DNA from: Diplonema papillatum
Lineage: Eukaryota; Euglenozoa; Diplonemea; Diplonemida; Diplonemidae
DNA length: 64,000 bases
Direction of reading: 5' to 3'
NCBI GenBank assembly: GCA_030068145.1
Contig: JAPJBO010000120.1
Coordinates: forward strand, 248,001-312,000
Shown: piece by piece, positions 1 to 11,406 of the stretch
Position numbering within the stretch: the stretch's first letter is position 1
Layout of the letters: each line of letters starts with the position of its first letter
Position numbers and translations under genes: made by a program
The notes under the pieces: model-generated
Seen by the model: the letters and a program-made list of their open reading frames with translations, nothing else
Told to the model about the DNA's origin: nothing
Databases searched by the model: none

Positions 1-831
1 TAAAGGGGAGCGGGAGGGGGGTTCTGCTTCCAAACCGGGGAGAGGAGAGAAACTAATACGCAAAAAACAAAAAAAAAACAAAAAAAACAAAAAAAAAAAA
101 AAAAAAAAAAACAGGCGCTTCGCTTTTGCTTGTGCGTGCCGGTTGATCGAATCTTTGTTTTTACTTCTGCTTCTTATTCTGGCTTGAAATTCGCCGCGCA
201 AACAATACTTTGCCGCTGGGGCAGCCCGGAAAAGTACTTGAGGGCAGACACTTCATTTTGTGTTTGTGTGTGTCGATTGATGCCGATGACCCCTTCCCTG
301 TCTCTCATGAAGGCAACAGCCGCCTAGACAGGCTGTCTACCGTCACGTGTACCTTCATTTTCGCACGGCGCTTGCGACCCGTCATTTTGGCGACAAGAGG
401 CGTGCATGGAAGGTGGTCCTCAAGTGTGGTGTTCGTCTGTTTCGCCTCGAGCAGGACTTCCGCTCGTCTGGTTTGACGTCCAGCCCGCACAAGATTGTAT
501 TGCCGACGATCTACATTGACACGCCAGTGGTGATCGAAGCCCTCTGACGTGTCTACAGCCCGCCCGATTGGCCTCCGTATTACCTTTTACGGCAACCCGC
601 GAGGTCGGCGCTTCATTTTGCCGGTTGATGGATTTCCCGCTTGATTTTTACCCGTTTCCTCGCCTTGTATTCAGGTCAGGAACTCTGATCAACCGCCTGA
701 ACTCGCTGCTTGCTCAAAAAATGGGGAGTGGAAAAGTCGCCACGTTCGGAACCGAAGAGTCTTCGTTTCCGGGGGAAAGCGTGAGCGAGGAAAGGTGTGA
801 AGTGCGCAGTACGTTCTTGCTGAAACGTATC
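1..831. other. Non-genic stretch with poly-A tract
   Basis: No open frame here has a recognisable domain or a coherent exon structure. An A-rich tract lies at about 62-112. I see nothing else that can be supported. Confidence 0.4.
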
Positions 832-943
832 GTGCCACTCTGTACTTTCGGTTAGGTTCCCTTGTCGACGGTAGTTGCTAATCTGACGTGCCACTCTGTA
901 CTTTCGGTTAGGTTCCCTTGTCGACGGTAGTTGCTAATCTGAC
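832..943. repeat. 56-bp perfect tandem duplication
   Basis: Two identical 56-bp copies (832-887 and 888-943), each starting gtgccactctgtactttcgg and ending ttgctaatctgac, lie head to tail. The identity implies a recent duplication. No coding role is visible. Confidence 0.95.
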
Positions 944-2619
944 TTTAGCGGAAGTATGGCCTGAAGGTAAGCCTACAAATCAGTCTAGCTGATCTGAAGA
1001 TTTAGTCAGTTGTGTCAGTAGTTGCTGAAGCTACATCTGACTTCGTGAAGCCCAGTCGGAAATTTGATCGGAAATCCAGTCGACTATGAAAATGGCTCTT
1101 GTCTGGTGCCTGACCAATTTTGTCTGAGTGTACCTCGCCAACGGCCGAATAAAGCTAATGGGACTAGGCACGAAGTCTCGGCGGTGCTATCGCTTGTCGC
1201 GTCTTGCTGATGTGCGTTGCGGGGGGGGGTTCGACTTTTTCTTTTGACCTTGGACCATTTTCCCCTGACGGCGTTGCGGGTTTTTTTTTTCGACTTTTAC
1301 TCTTGGATCATTGTCCTCTGGGAAGGACGGAGTCTACACGGGGGTCCAGCCTCAGAAACTGGAGCTAAAGGGCGTGCCGAGTCATACCCGAAAAGCGGGT
1401 GTGCTACAACCGAAAACGCGTGTAAATGTAAACCGAAAAGCGGGGATCACACCCGCTTTTTTTGACGCCAGCTTTAGCTCCACCTGCTGAGGATGGGAGG
1501 ATGGACACCACGCGTACATATCCTGCTTCGTCAGACCACGTTGTTGGACCTCCCACAGGGTACTTTAATAGATCCTTCGACGGCTGGTCTACAAGACCAC
1601 AACCCTCGAAATCCAGCAGACCCTGCAGTGGCGCACGCACGCACATGCAGTGTAGCGTTCCTGTCGACGCGTGCTCTCTTTTCCTTTTTTCGCTGAGCTC
1701 GGGCAGGGTTCGACAGACAGGCCAAACTTGATCAAACGCACTCGAGAGGGGCAGGAAGGGCAAGAGCCGGCAGCCAAAGAACTGCGAAAGACACGTGGAT
1801 CGTCCGTTGATAGAGAGTGAAGTGGTGCAAATTCGTGTCGGTGGGGGGTGTCTTCTCCGAAATCGTAGACATCGAGTCGATGTACATAGTACAAACCACA
1901 CCGCGCACATCGGTGTCATGCGGGAAAGAGGGAGCCCCCGAACAAGGAGCTCGATTTTTTGACACCTTGCCCCTCCCTGCAAGGAAGCGCTTTTCTGACG
2001 TGCGCTGTGTGGTTTCTGGTGGAGCAACCACCACCAAGTGGGGACACCATCACACATACACGCTCTGTGGTTGTTTGGTGGTCCAGTCGCCAAGAGGTGG
2101 AAATATATAGTGTCTACAATCACACATGCGCTTCGGTTCCGGCGGTCAGTCAAACCGCGCTCTCACTTTGCATGAGTCCAACACTTCGCTGTGGCCCCCC
2201 AGGTGGTTGCAATCGATGTGCGGTGACTCTACCTACGCCTGGGTGGAGCGCTGGAGTCCCAGCAGCGAACTGCGACTCTACTTGGTTGTTTAGTTGTTTT
2301 TTTGATAGTTGGCATTGGTGTTTCCGGTAATTTTTTTTTTTTATATTTTGGATTTTTTATATTTTTCCCCCAATTCAAACATAAAAAAGGAAAGAGTCAC
2401 GCGTCCGGCGGCCTTTCTTTTCCTTTCGCTCTCTTTCCCGCCGGAGGTGACCGAGGAGGGAGCCAACGAGGTTTCAAAGCCTTCCAGGCCATGTGTGGGC
2501 TAGTTCTGATAGCCCTGCTAGCCTGCCCTTGCATATATATTGCATGGCATGGCATTGAGGACTTGTGAATTTCGGTCCTCCAGCCGCGTACGAGGCTGGA
2601 CGAGGCTATCCGAAGACGA
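944..2619. other. Non-genic stretch
   Basis: Overlapping open frames occur on both strands (for example 1404-2153 on the minus strand), but none shows a domain, a consistent composition or a splice structure. A short inverted pair of accgaaaagcgggtgtg-like sequence lies near 1388-1460. No gene is supported. Confidence 0.4.
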
Positions 2620-2960
2620 CTTCCTGTCTCGACACACCCCGGCAGTCGTTGTCCGCATAGAAACCCTCCGTCTCGTTCCGCTGGCAGAAGTAACCCGACA
2701 CTGTTCCGTATCGTAGTCGACCTAAACATCCCCAGTATCCTATCGTGGTCGACCTACACACGGTGGTCATAGACCACATAGAAACTCGCTGTAGGGTCAG
2801 CTCGACTTTTCCACTCGTAGGAGTAATGCGAACCTGTCCCCGGTAGGATTCCTGTCGCAGTCGACCTAAACATCCTCGGTGGTATCCTATCGTATCGATA
2901 GGGTAACCCGAACCTGTCCCCGGTAGGATTCCTGTTGTGGGCGACCTACGGTTCCGAGTA
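2620..2960. repeat. Degenerate tandem repeat
   Basis: Phrases such as gtcgacctaaacatcc, cctgtccccggtaggattcc and tagaaac recur three or more times at irregular spacing, so this looks like a decayed tandem array. It lies just past the 3' end of the Ser/Pro-rich gene. Confidence 0.6.
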
Positions 2961-3006
2961 GAGGATGTTCGGGGTCCGCCGAGGCGTCCCCCCGGCACAA
3001 CAAACG

Positions 3007-3065
3007 TGATGACGCGGTGTGATCACTCAGTGTGATCACTGATCACGCAGTGCGATCACTGATCA
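3007..3065. repeat. Short palindromic gtgatcac repeats
   Basis: The self-complementary words gtgatcac and tgatca recur four to five times in about 60 bp, ending at the stop codon of the following minus-strand gene. A stem-loop in the 3' end of that transcript is possible. Confidence 0.6.
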
Positions 3066-4037
3066 TGCGGTGGCAGTGGTAGTGGTGCGCGGGGTCGCCG
3101 GGCGGTGCTTGTAGACGGGCGACGTCGAGAAGAACTGCGCGACTCTGACGTCGGGGCTGCCGCCCAACTGCGGGGACTGGCCAGGCGACGTGCCGCCGGC
3201 GGGCGCCGCGTGGGGGTCCAGCGGCTGCGGCAGCCCGCCGCCGCCGCCGCCGAACGACGAGCGCTGCAGCTTGCTGGCCCCGAGCTGCGGCGGCGGCGGC
3301 ACGTCGGCCGACAGCCGGCGCTGGACGCACCGGGCGTACACTTCGCGGTCCCGCAAGTCTTGCACCAGGTCCTGCGGCGGGTGGTGGGGCGACGACGTCC
3401 CGGTCCCACCAGACGGGGTGCGCGTGACCCGCGGCGTGGTGACCACGGGCGTCTGCCTGCGGAGGAGCTGCTGGATGTGGTCCGGCAGCTTCACCTCGCA
3501 CCCGTCGTCGGCGGCCAGCGCGTCCGCGATCGCCGCGGTGTCCGCCGAATGCCGCCGCTGGGTCTGCCTGAGCGAGTGCCCGCACGCGATCGGAGAGATC
3601 GCGCGAGAGTGCACGCCCGAGCTGAAAGAGTGCGTCGGCGACGGTTCCCCGTCGTCGCTGCTCTTCTCGCTCGCGGTCGAAGGGTGCGACGGCGTGCCCG
3701 GCAGCCTGCCCTCGGCGAGCCCTCGACCCACCGGCGACTGGATCACGCTGTTGGTCCTCGTCTTGTGCAGTTCGCGGAGGGACCTGCTCTTCCCTTGGGC
3801 TCCGCCGGCGGCGTTCAACGGCGAGCACGACATGTACTTGCGGAACTCGCTGGGCGGCCGGCTGAAGCTCTCCCCCAGCGTCCTGCGGGCCCCCGGGCTG
3901 CCCCGGTCCGCGTAGCCCCCGTCCGACGCCTCCGAGATGTCCGACTGCATGCTCACAGACAGCGTCCGCAGCCCCTCCATCCCGGGCGACACGGACCGCA
4001 CAGCCGCCCCCGCCGCTGGCTTCACGCTGGTTGCCAT
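3063..4037 (-). CDS. Hypothetical Ser/Pro/Arg-rich low-complexity protein
   Basis: A 324-residue open frame starts at ATG (4035-4037) and ends TGA at 3063-3065. The region is clearly more GC-rich than its flanks, as expected for coding sequence here. I recognise no catalytic domain. The protein is dominated by Ser, Pro, Gly, Thr and Arg, with many SP/TP pairs (PSPTHSFSSG, TPRVTRTPSG, TSPGQSPQLGG), and looks disordered and phosphorylatable. A short helical segment around residues 185-250 (DHIQQLLRRQ, DLVQDLRDREVYARCVQRRL) is the only part likely to fold. No intron is needed. A three-copy tandem repeat starts about 100 bp upstream and may lie in its promoter. Function unknown; it could be a cytoskeletal or signalling scaffold. 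Confidence 0.6.
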   Translation of the reverse strand: MATSVKPAAGAAVRSVSPGMEGLRTLSVSMQSDISEASDGGYADRGSPGARRTLGESFSRPPSEFRKYMSCSPLNAAGGAQGKSRSLRELHKTRTNSVIQSPVGRGLAEGRLPGTPSHPSTASEKSSDDGEPSPTHSFSSGVHSRAISPIACGHSLRQTQRRHSADTAAIADALAADDGCEVKLPDHIQQLLRRQTPVVTTPRVTRTPSGGTGTSSPHHPPQDLVQDLRDREVYARCVQRRLSADVPPPPQLGASKLQRSSFGGGGGGLPQPLDPHAAPAGGTSPGQSPQLGGSPDVRVAQFFSTSPVYKHRPATPRTTTTATA

Positions 4038-4133
4038 GCTTCCTTTCCTTTTTCTTTGTGTGTCGGTGTGTGTTTTGTGTTTTCGGCGATAATCGCTCAG
4101 TCAGTTGCCTGTGAGATCGGTGTTTCCATTGAT

Positions 4134-4566
4134 GCCGGCTAGCGAGCACCAGCGTGTATACCGGAACACCTGCGGAAAGCCTGCAGCACGGGAGTCAAGC
4201 TTCGCGAGGCCCTATTACCGAGCCAACTCACCGAGGCATGACGTACCTCGGAGCTTGCGCTGACCGCATGCCGTAGGCGGTCAACCGCCGGCTAGCGAGC
4301 ACCAGCGTGTATACCGGAACACCTGCAGCACGGGAGTCAAGCTTCGCGAGGCCCTATTACCGAGCCAACCCACCGAGGCATGACGCACCTTGGAGCTTGC
4401 GCTGACCGCATGCCGTAGGCGGTCAACCGCCGGCTAGCGAGCACAAGCGTGTATACCGGAACACCTGCGGAAAGCCTGCAGCACGTCGTGAGGCCCTACG
4501 ATCCCCGAACCAACTCTTCGAGACACAACGTGCCTTGGAGCTTGCGCTGACCGCATGCGGTCAACC
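4134..4566. repeat. Three-copy tandem repeat (~140-150 bp unit)
   Basis: Copies at 4134-4286, 4287-4428 and 4429-4566 each start gccggctagcgagca and end near gcggtcaacc. Copies two and three carry internal deletions relative to copy one. The array lies directly upstream of the minus-strand gene starting at 4037. Confidence 0.92.
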
Positions 4567-6672
4567 AGAGCGGCAGACGGGGTTGAGGCAATGCGGTAAC
4601 TTCGACTCAAGCTTTGTGCTCTGTGGTCGACGGCTGCGATCTCGCAACATTCTTGACAGACTCAGCCCACGCTCCTTCTCCTGTGCGATCCTACCCCAGA
4701 AAACTCTTGTCTGACCCCGCTGCCCGGCCCGTGGGAAAGGAACGCCAAGAGCGGGGGAAACACCTGCAAGGCCGGCGCAGGAGACTAACCGAAGAAAAAA
4801 CAGGTAAACTGGGGGATGCCGAGGGCAAAAAGGATGACCAAGAAGCTTTACGGGCGGCTGGTGGAGTTACGGTGGAAGGCAAGCTTGTGGTGGGTGCCCA
4901 GGTGTAAGGACCGGGCGTCCCACCGGAAGAACCGTATCGGGGGCATTGAATTTCACCGGATGACTTTCGTGATGATGCTTTAGTATTGCACGCGAGTGCT
5001 TGTACTCAGAGTACGCGGTACGCAGCAGTCGGCTGTTATTATTACGGTTCGACTCGCTACATACGGTTGGTCTTCTTGAGCGTAGCGCCATAGTAGTGCT
5101 TCCTGGTAACGATGTGCTCGTGTGCCTTGAACAGTGCATGTCTTTGCCGGCAATGCACCTAAACTTCCGCTAGTCGGTGTACGAGAACGGCCTGACGATC
5201 TAAACGTGTCGCCTGCTTCGTGCTGGAGGAATGAAGCACCGCAGATACCACGAGCTTATGGGGGGGTTGGCAAGTTCGAACAGCGGATGTTCTGCTTTCG
5301 GGGCAGACTCCGCTGTCCTGCTGGCTGCACCAGGGCAACGCGGATTTCGCTACGAGCGACACAAGGCGTGGGGGAAGCTAGCCACAGAGAGGGAGGTGCC
5401 TAGTGTACGCCGCTAAAGCAGAAATACCAGCGCGCCGCAGCCTCAGCGAGACACGACAGCGCGACTGCTGGGTAACAGGATCCGGCATGATGTCCCGCAA
5501 GCTGCATTGCGGATACCATTAGCAGTTGCTTAGTACGTAACAACATGTTGCAGGTGTTCGTGGCACCAGCATCTCGTTGCACACAGGTATTCGTTGTCGA
5601 AAACGGAGGGCGTATCGTCCTCGCGCGTTTCTTCGTTGAATAGGGGCTTGCGGGAGCAGGAGGAAGCGTGTAGAAATCTGCGGTCGGTTAGACAGGCGTT
5701 TCGGCGGGGAAAGGAAAAATAGAGGCATCTAAGAGTCGGGCTGCAAGTTGGTGCTCGGCCAAGAACAAAAAAAAAGGGGGGGGGGGGGGGGGGGTTGCTT
5801 TCAGAAAAAGAGAATGCGACTCCCGAAGCGGGTGCCGCGTTCTCTCTTCGGTGGGTTTGAGAGCAAGAACACAAAAACTGAAGCGAAAAAGAAATGTGGC
5901 AAAAAGAAGAAGGAACAAACAAACGAAACAAAGAAGAAGAAAGAGATTACGAAGTGAGAAAAAGAAAGGACGACGCCAAACACTCCAAATTGGCTTCAAA
6001 ATGGGTGCGCATCTTTGGCCTTCGGGCTGTTTCTCGCCCTTGGGATGTTCCTTGTTTAAAGAATCCGGTGTTTCTCCGGTAAGACTGCTGTGGTGGGGTG
6101 CTGCAGGTCTGCTGTTCCCCCGGTTGGGAAGTTATTGTTTCTCACTTTTCTGTCACGTTAGACTTTCAGGATCACTTCCACATGCCCAACACCTACCCAC
6201 GAAAACGAGGTCCGAAGGGGGATATCTCGTGTACGCGATAGGATGTGTAGAACGCATCGCCGTGAATTGCGCGAGTGTGGAGCGACCACACCCAACGCCG
6301 CCTCTGCGAGAGGAGCTAGGTTTCGACCACGTGCACGGCGGCCTCCGGCGCATCTGTTTCTGGAGTGCGGTCGGCAGGCTCGAAAAAGCGGGTGCGGACA
6401 CAGAAGTCGCGGAGGTCACGGGTATACCAGCGACGCGGCACAACGCAAACACTTTCTGCGCCGATTTGGGGGTTTCGCCGCTTCTGTCCACCCACTTTCC
6501 ATGCTGCCTGTCGGCGCACGGCATGGTCTGCTTCGTCGCTCGGCTCAGGTCTTGGTGTGAGCCCATGCACCTCCATCTGGTGGGTACCTGGCGGGTGCAA
6601 CCGGCAAGGCATTACAGCAGGTACACGCCTATGCCGCCCAGCGACGATGGCCGCTGCTCGTTGGCGAGAGGC
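4567..6672. other. Non-genic stretch with homopolymer tracts
   Basis: No gene is recognised. A run of A then about 27 G lies at 5766-5794. The short open frames on both strands lack domains. The right part lies downstream of the RAD23 stop codon and probably includes its 3' untranslated region. Confidence 0.4.
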
Positions 6673-9600
6673 TCAATCTTGGTCCATCGGGTTCGAGTCG
6701 AAGAGGAGGTCAGCGGCAAGCTCCTCATTCCTATCCGCCGCCATGTACGCCTGTGTGCGTGAGTGTGATTTGCTCGAGCAAGTCGAGGGTCGAACACAGG
6801 CTGAGGGACTGGACGAGCAACACTCAGTCACGGGTCCCACGCCCGCGACGAAGAAATGTGAAAACGGGAAAGAAAGAAAAAGGCCGCTCCTGGTCCAGGA
6901 ACGTGACGGTCAACCACAGCTTGCAAAGCTTGAGTCGGAGGCAGCCTCAACCCACCCAAGTTTTCCTGTTGTAGGGAGTCGGGTGTGGTGTGCTGATCCT
7001 GCCATACGCTTTGCTCCAAGTTCCTACTGTATACGAAAGTAGTGGTCTGTTTTCCGGTGGCAAAAACCTGCAACGCAGACGACTTCGCAAAAGCTGAAGG
7101 GGAAGGGGCGGCGGCGCGGGGGGGGGCGAAGGGGAGGGAGGAGATACCGCCGCAGCAGATAGTTCCGGGTTAGACAGGACGTGCTGGCGCTGCTGGCAGC
7201 ACAGTGCAACAACCCCGTCCGCTCTGTGGCTGACCGTCGCGACGAGCTTGTGTTCAGCGCGAGAGCGCAAGCCCCAAGGTGCGCCAAGCCTTGATGCTTT
7301 AGTTTGGTAATAGCCACTTGCCCGTAGGCAGTACCGCCGAACACGTGAAGCTTGGCTCACGTGTAGCAGGCTTTCCCTGGTGATCGGAGCGGAAAAAGAA
7401 GAAACAGGGCAGAACAACTGTTCCCCTCGATTCCCACGCCCGCGAAAAGAAATCCAAAAAGAAAACACAGGTTTTTCGGCGGCAGTTTTCAGCCTGCCCT
7501 GGAGTGGTACGATTGGCGGACCGCAAAGGTTTAGAACTATCTGCCACAAAGTTGCCACGGGACCGTCGGGTGGCGGGAGAATTGGTGGCAAATGTCGCCA
7601 CACTGTGGCTATCGTGCGGTAACCAGCCCTGCCAGGGCTAATGCGGTAGGATTCGATGATGACCTGACGCCTGCTAAATAAGCAAGCATGGGCCACAACA
7701 GAGCGCCGTCACGGTTGAAGGCGGAGAGCCTGCGTGTGCGGCGTCCGCTGGGAAAACATGGAAATGAAACGCACCTGAAGCACTTCTTCGCGGCTGAACC
7801 CGAGCTGCATGAGCCTTTCGATCACTTGCCGGTCGGCTTCCGTGATGGTGACGGTGCGGGTGCCGGGGGGGTTCGAGCCGCCGGGGATGCCCTCGCGGAG
7901 GAGGCGCAGGAATTCCTCCTGGTTCTGCTGCACCATGGCAAAGAGCTCCGGGTCCTGGTCGCGGATGGTCATCATCACGCGGGAGAGCTGGCTGCCGTCC
8001 TGCGCGACGAGGCTGCGGATCTGGTCGAATTCGGCGATCCGGCTCAGGCTCTGGGCGAGCGGCGAGAGCTGCTGGCCGCCGCCGCCGCCCTGCTGCTGCT
8101 GCTGCGGGGCCCCAGACCCGCCGCCGCCGCTGCCGGGCTGTCCGCCGGCCGCGAAGCCCTGCGACGCCTGCGCGAGCTCCGACAGGAACCCGGCGAGGGC
8201 GCGCTGGTCCGGCGGCGGCTGCCCAGGCCGCTGGTTGATGATCGCCATGATCTGCACGATTTGCTGCGGGGTCAGCGTGCCGACACCCTGCCGTGTGTTC
8301 GGTGTTGTTTCGCCAGGGTGTTGCTGGTGGGGGGAAATCTTCGTTTAATGTTGAGGCAGAGCTCTGCCTCCTCCCTCCTGGGTTTGGTGTGTGACCTCCT
8401 AGGCTAGCCTGTTTCTCTCACCATTCAGCGGCTATCTCGGGGGGATCGGACAAAAAAAAACGAGGAGTTGCCTTCGGTAAGAAAGGCGTAGAGAAGTTGT
8501 ATCCGGTCGTGCCTGTCTCTCGTGCATGTTTTGAGTGTTGGCTGCAAGTCTTCGAAGGAAATTTTTCGCCGAGAGAATACAGGAAACATGATCATGAGCA
8601 AAATCAATACCGGGATGACAACCTCTGCGGGAGTGCCTGGCGCGGGCTGCGGCGCCGCGGGGGAGCCGCTGCCGCCGGTTGCGGCGGGCTGGGCGGGAGC
8701 AGGAGCCGGGTCTGTGTGATTTGGCGTTGCGTGGAAAGGACCGAGAACAGCCTGAGGCCCAGACTGTAAAATTCCTCTCTTCCTTGTTAGCATTTAGACA
8801 CAAGGTTTTGACCCTGCATGGTAACCTCCCCCCCCAAGAAAAAAAAATTGGAAAAAAAAATTGACCTAAAATATTTGACCAAAAAGATTTGACCCAAAAT
8901 TTTGAACCCAAATTTTTGACCCAATATTTTGAACCCAAAAGTTTGACCCCCAAAATATTTGAACCCAAAATTGCTTGGGCCAAAGTCTAAAGTAGACTTT
9001 AGACTTTGGCCCAAGCAATTTTGGGTTCAAAATCTCAAAGTCTAAAGTAGCAACCCAAAGTTATCTCTATCTGGTAGGTGTGGATACGTGCTTGGGCGAT
9101 ACACCCGGTTCGTTTGCGGGATCATAGACAAAACCTCGGGGACAAAAGACTGCGTGTTTTTCTCGCGTTTATTGGTTTAGAGGTTCGGTGTTTTAGGGTC
9201 TCCGGTTGACCATTGAGGCTGGGAGGCAGGTAGTATGATGTAGGATTGATTACAGGGCTAGCCAAGTTTCCCAGTGGCTATATGGGTCTGGTGCTCGGAC
9301 CAAGTCCGAGCACAAAACGATGCGACGGCTGCCAAGCGTTCGATCCCGGCACACTGCTACAGTACCCCCCCAACACTCGCCTTCTTCGCATGGCTCTTTT
9401 GCTTTCCGGAAGACAGTCTCTGTGATGGACAGTAGTGACTACCGCAAAGAGGAGCACCCTGTCGAGTACATAAATGTGTAGTTGACTCGCATCAAATTTG
9501 CCACAGCCTCCGTGGAATACAAAGCGGCTACGGAAATTCTTGCCGTGTGGCGCTACCATGAGCAAACCCCACCTGCACGTGCCGCAGCTGGGATTTTTAG

Positions 9601-11406
9601 TACCTCCGGACAGTTACGTGGGAGGACCTTTTACATATAAGGCCTGAAGGTTTCTCGTCACAAAAAAAAAAAAAACACAAACCGCGGGCGGGGATGTTGC
9701 CGGAGAGAAGAAACTCGACGGCTCTGTTGGGGTTGTTGAAGGCCGCGTGGAGGGCGCGGGTGACGAGCTCCTTGGGCCAGTCGTCGTTCATGCCCATGAT
9801 GACGGCGATGGTCTCGTCCAGCTCGTCGCCGGTGACCAGCGCGCCGGCCGCCGCCGCCGACGCCTCCGACGACTGCGCGCCGGTGGCCGCCGGAGCAGAG
9901 GCCGCCGGCTCCTTCTTGTCGCCCCCGGCCTTGTCCTTCTCCGGCTCCTTCGCCGCCTCCTCCTTCTTCTTCTCCTCCGCCGCCTTCGACGCGGTCGCCG
10001 CGGCGCCGGTCGCCTTCGCGCCGATCACGACGCAATACTCGCCGTCCACGACGCCTTCTTCGGACAGCTTCCGGTCCGGCTTCCCGAGCACCGTCCCCTT
10101 GAACACCAGTTTCGCTGTGAATGATTGGGTTTAAGGTTTGAATACTGGCTGTGTTCTAGGTTTGAACACTGGCTGTGTTTTAGGTTTCAACACTGGCTGT
10201 GTTTTAGGTTTGAACACTGGCTGTGTTTCTGGTTTGAACATTGGCTGTGTTTTCTGGTTTGAACACTGGCTTTGTTTTAGGTTTGAACACTGGCTGTGTT
10301 TTAGGTTTGAACACTGGCTGTGTTTTAAGTTTGAACACTGGCTGTGTTTTAGGTTTGAACACTGGCTGTGTTTTAAGTTTGAACACTGGCTGTGTTTTCT
10401 GGTTTGAACACTGGCTGTGTTTTAGGTTTCAACACTGGCTGTGTTTTAGGTTTGAACACTGGCTGTGTTTCTGGTTTGAACATTGGCTGTGTTTTCTGGT
10501 TTGAACACTGGCTTTGTTTTAGGTTTGAACACTGGCTGTGTTTTAGGTTTGAACACTGGCTGTGTTTTAGGTTTGAACACTGGCTGTGTTTTAAGTTTGA
10601 ACACTGGCTGTGTTTTAGGTTTGAACACTGGCTGTGTTTTAAGTTTGAACACTGGCTGTGTTTTCTGGTTTGAACACTGGCTGTGTTTTAGGTTTGAACA
10701 CTGGCTAGGTTTGAACACTGGCTGTGGTTTAGGTTTAAACACCAGTTTCGCTGTGAATGGCTGTGTTTTAAGTTTGAACACACGTTTTCGCTGTGAATGA
10801 GGTTTGAATGGCGGGGACAACCTTGGTGGTGTGGTGCTTAGCCCGGTGGAGATTCTGCGTGCCCGGCCCCCGCGGCGAAAAAAAACGCTGCCACGGTATC
10901 GTACGTCTCCCACGCAGTCTGGAGTTTCTGATCTCGATGGCGAAGAAGGGGAGCGAAAGATGGACTGTCCGCCCTAAGTTTCGTGATCTGCACGCCCCAG
11001 ACCCAGTGCTGAATAGTTGCAGTACCCCACTGAGCACGAACAACTCAGGTAGTCGGTTGTTTCTCCTAGCTAACCGTTCGAAATTTGCAAAACGCAGTTT
11101 GGCGAGCAGCAAGCCGGTAGCAAGCAAACCAGGCTGTGTTTGCGCGCATGAACGACGGGAGCTACTTCCCACTGCTATGCAGGGGATCCCGTTTTCGACA
11201 TTTTTGTGTTGCGCTGAACACTTTCCGTAGTCCCGCAGAAACCGCCACTGTTGTACACAGTGAAAATAAAGCCTCCGTTACATACTCGCCTTGTAGCTGT
11301 GGTCCTTCAGCAGCGAGTCGATGAGGTCCTTAACGGTGGCAGCGTCGTCGATGATGACTTCCATCGGTCGATCCTTCGAGGCAACAGTTTTCACCAGGAT
11401 TTTCAT
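6673..11406 (-). CDS. RAD23: RAD23-family ubiquitin receptor, five exons
   Basis: Exons: 11286-11406, 10114 to 9683, 8711 to 8623, 8287 to 7775 and 6750 to 6673. Phases agree and give 410 residues, the usual RAD23 length. An N-terminal ubiquitin-like domain (about 1-75, MKILVKTVASKDRP..., then KLVFKGTVLG) is split by intron 1. UBA1 (about 130-180; IMGMNDDWPKELVTRALHAAF) is followed by a Pro/Ala/Gly linker. The XPC-binding STI1-type domain contains FDQIRSLVAQDGSQL and EEFLRLLREG. UBA2 (ITEADRQVIERLMQLGF) continues across the last intron into AYMAADRNEELAADLLFDS. Known family role: carries polyubiquitylated substrates to the proteasome and stabilises XPC/Rad4 in nucleotide-excision repair. Donors are GTATGT, GTTTGT, GTTGTC and GTGCGT. 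Introns 1 and 2 are packed with repeats. The start is the only ATG that opens the ubiquitin fold. Confidence 0.95.
8330..8600. repeat. Dispersed repeat in RAD23 intron 3
   Basis: A gtttaatgt..aggcagag..ctgcct block followed by a gcaagtcttcgaag-like block reappears at 14660-14790 in similar order (gtttaatgtttaggcagag; tcaagtcttcgtcgaag). This indicates a diverged dispersed element. Its ends are not clear. Confidence 0.4.
8860..8993. repeat. Imperfect ttgacccaaaa minisatellite
   Basis: About ten variants of ttgacccaaaattttgaacc follow one another in RAD23 intron 2. Related ggtcaaaattttt arrays occur in the mobile-element island (19795-19930, 30866-31055, 34336-34435). Confidence 0.75.
8961..9028. 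repeat. Perfect 33-bp inverted repeat with 2-bp spacer
   Basis: Left arm 8961-8993 (starting gaacccaaaattgcttgggc) and right arm 8996-9028 are exact reverse complements, with only AG between. The resulting cruciform or hairpin lies in RAD23 intron 2. Perfect symmetry suggests a recent fold-back event at the edge of the minisatellite. Confidence 0.97.
9290..9315. repeat. Short hairpin in RAD23 intron 2
   Basis: gtgctcgga and tccgagcac form a perfect 9-bp stem with a five-base loop. Confidence 0.7.
10102..10800. repeat. ~25-copy minisatellite seeded on RAD23 exon-2 acceptor
   Basis: A 24-28-bp unit (core gaacactggctgtgtttt on the plus strand) repeats about 25 times. A higher-order duplication of roughly 250 bp is visible: the variant order at 10138-10400 recurs at 10392-10660. 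Both edges carry the 19-base sequence caccagtttcgctgtgaat. At 10104-10122 it is the real junction of intron 1 and exon 2; at 10741-10759 it is an extra copy. On the gene strand each unit contains acacag followed by an exon-like ccagtgttcaaa, a mimic of the true acceptor. Confidence 0.92.

Noticed and set aside
1404-2153. 249-residue minus-strand frame
   Set aside because: No domain, several competing frames on both strands over the same bases, mixed composition.
9330-9365. tRNA-like gttcgatcccgg word in RAD23 intron 2
   Set aside because: The flanking bases do not form a T-arm stem and no acceptor, D or anticodon arm can be built.
10102-10800. CRISPR-like spaced repeats
   Set aside because: There are no unique spacers between units; it is a eukaryotic minisatellite.
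10138-10913. Long open frames on both strands (NTGCVLGL and QPVFKPKT repeats)
   Set aside because: They are translations of the minisatellite in several frames, inside a RAD23 intron.
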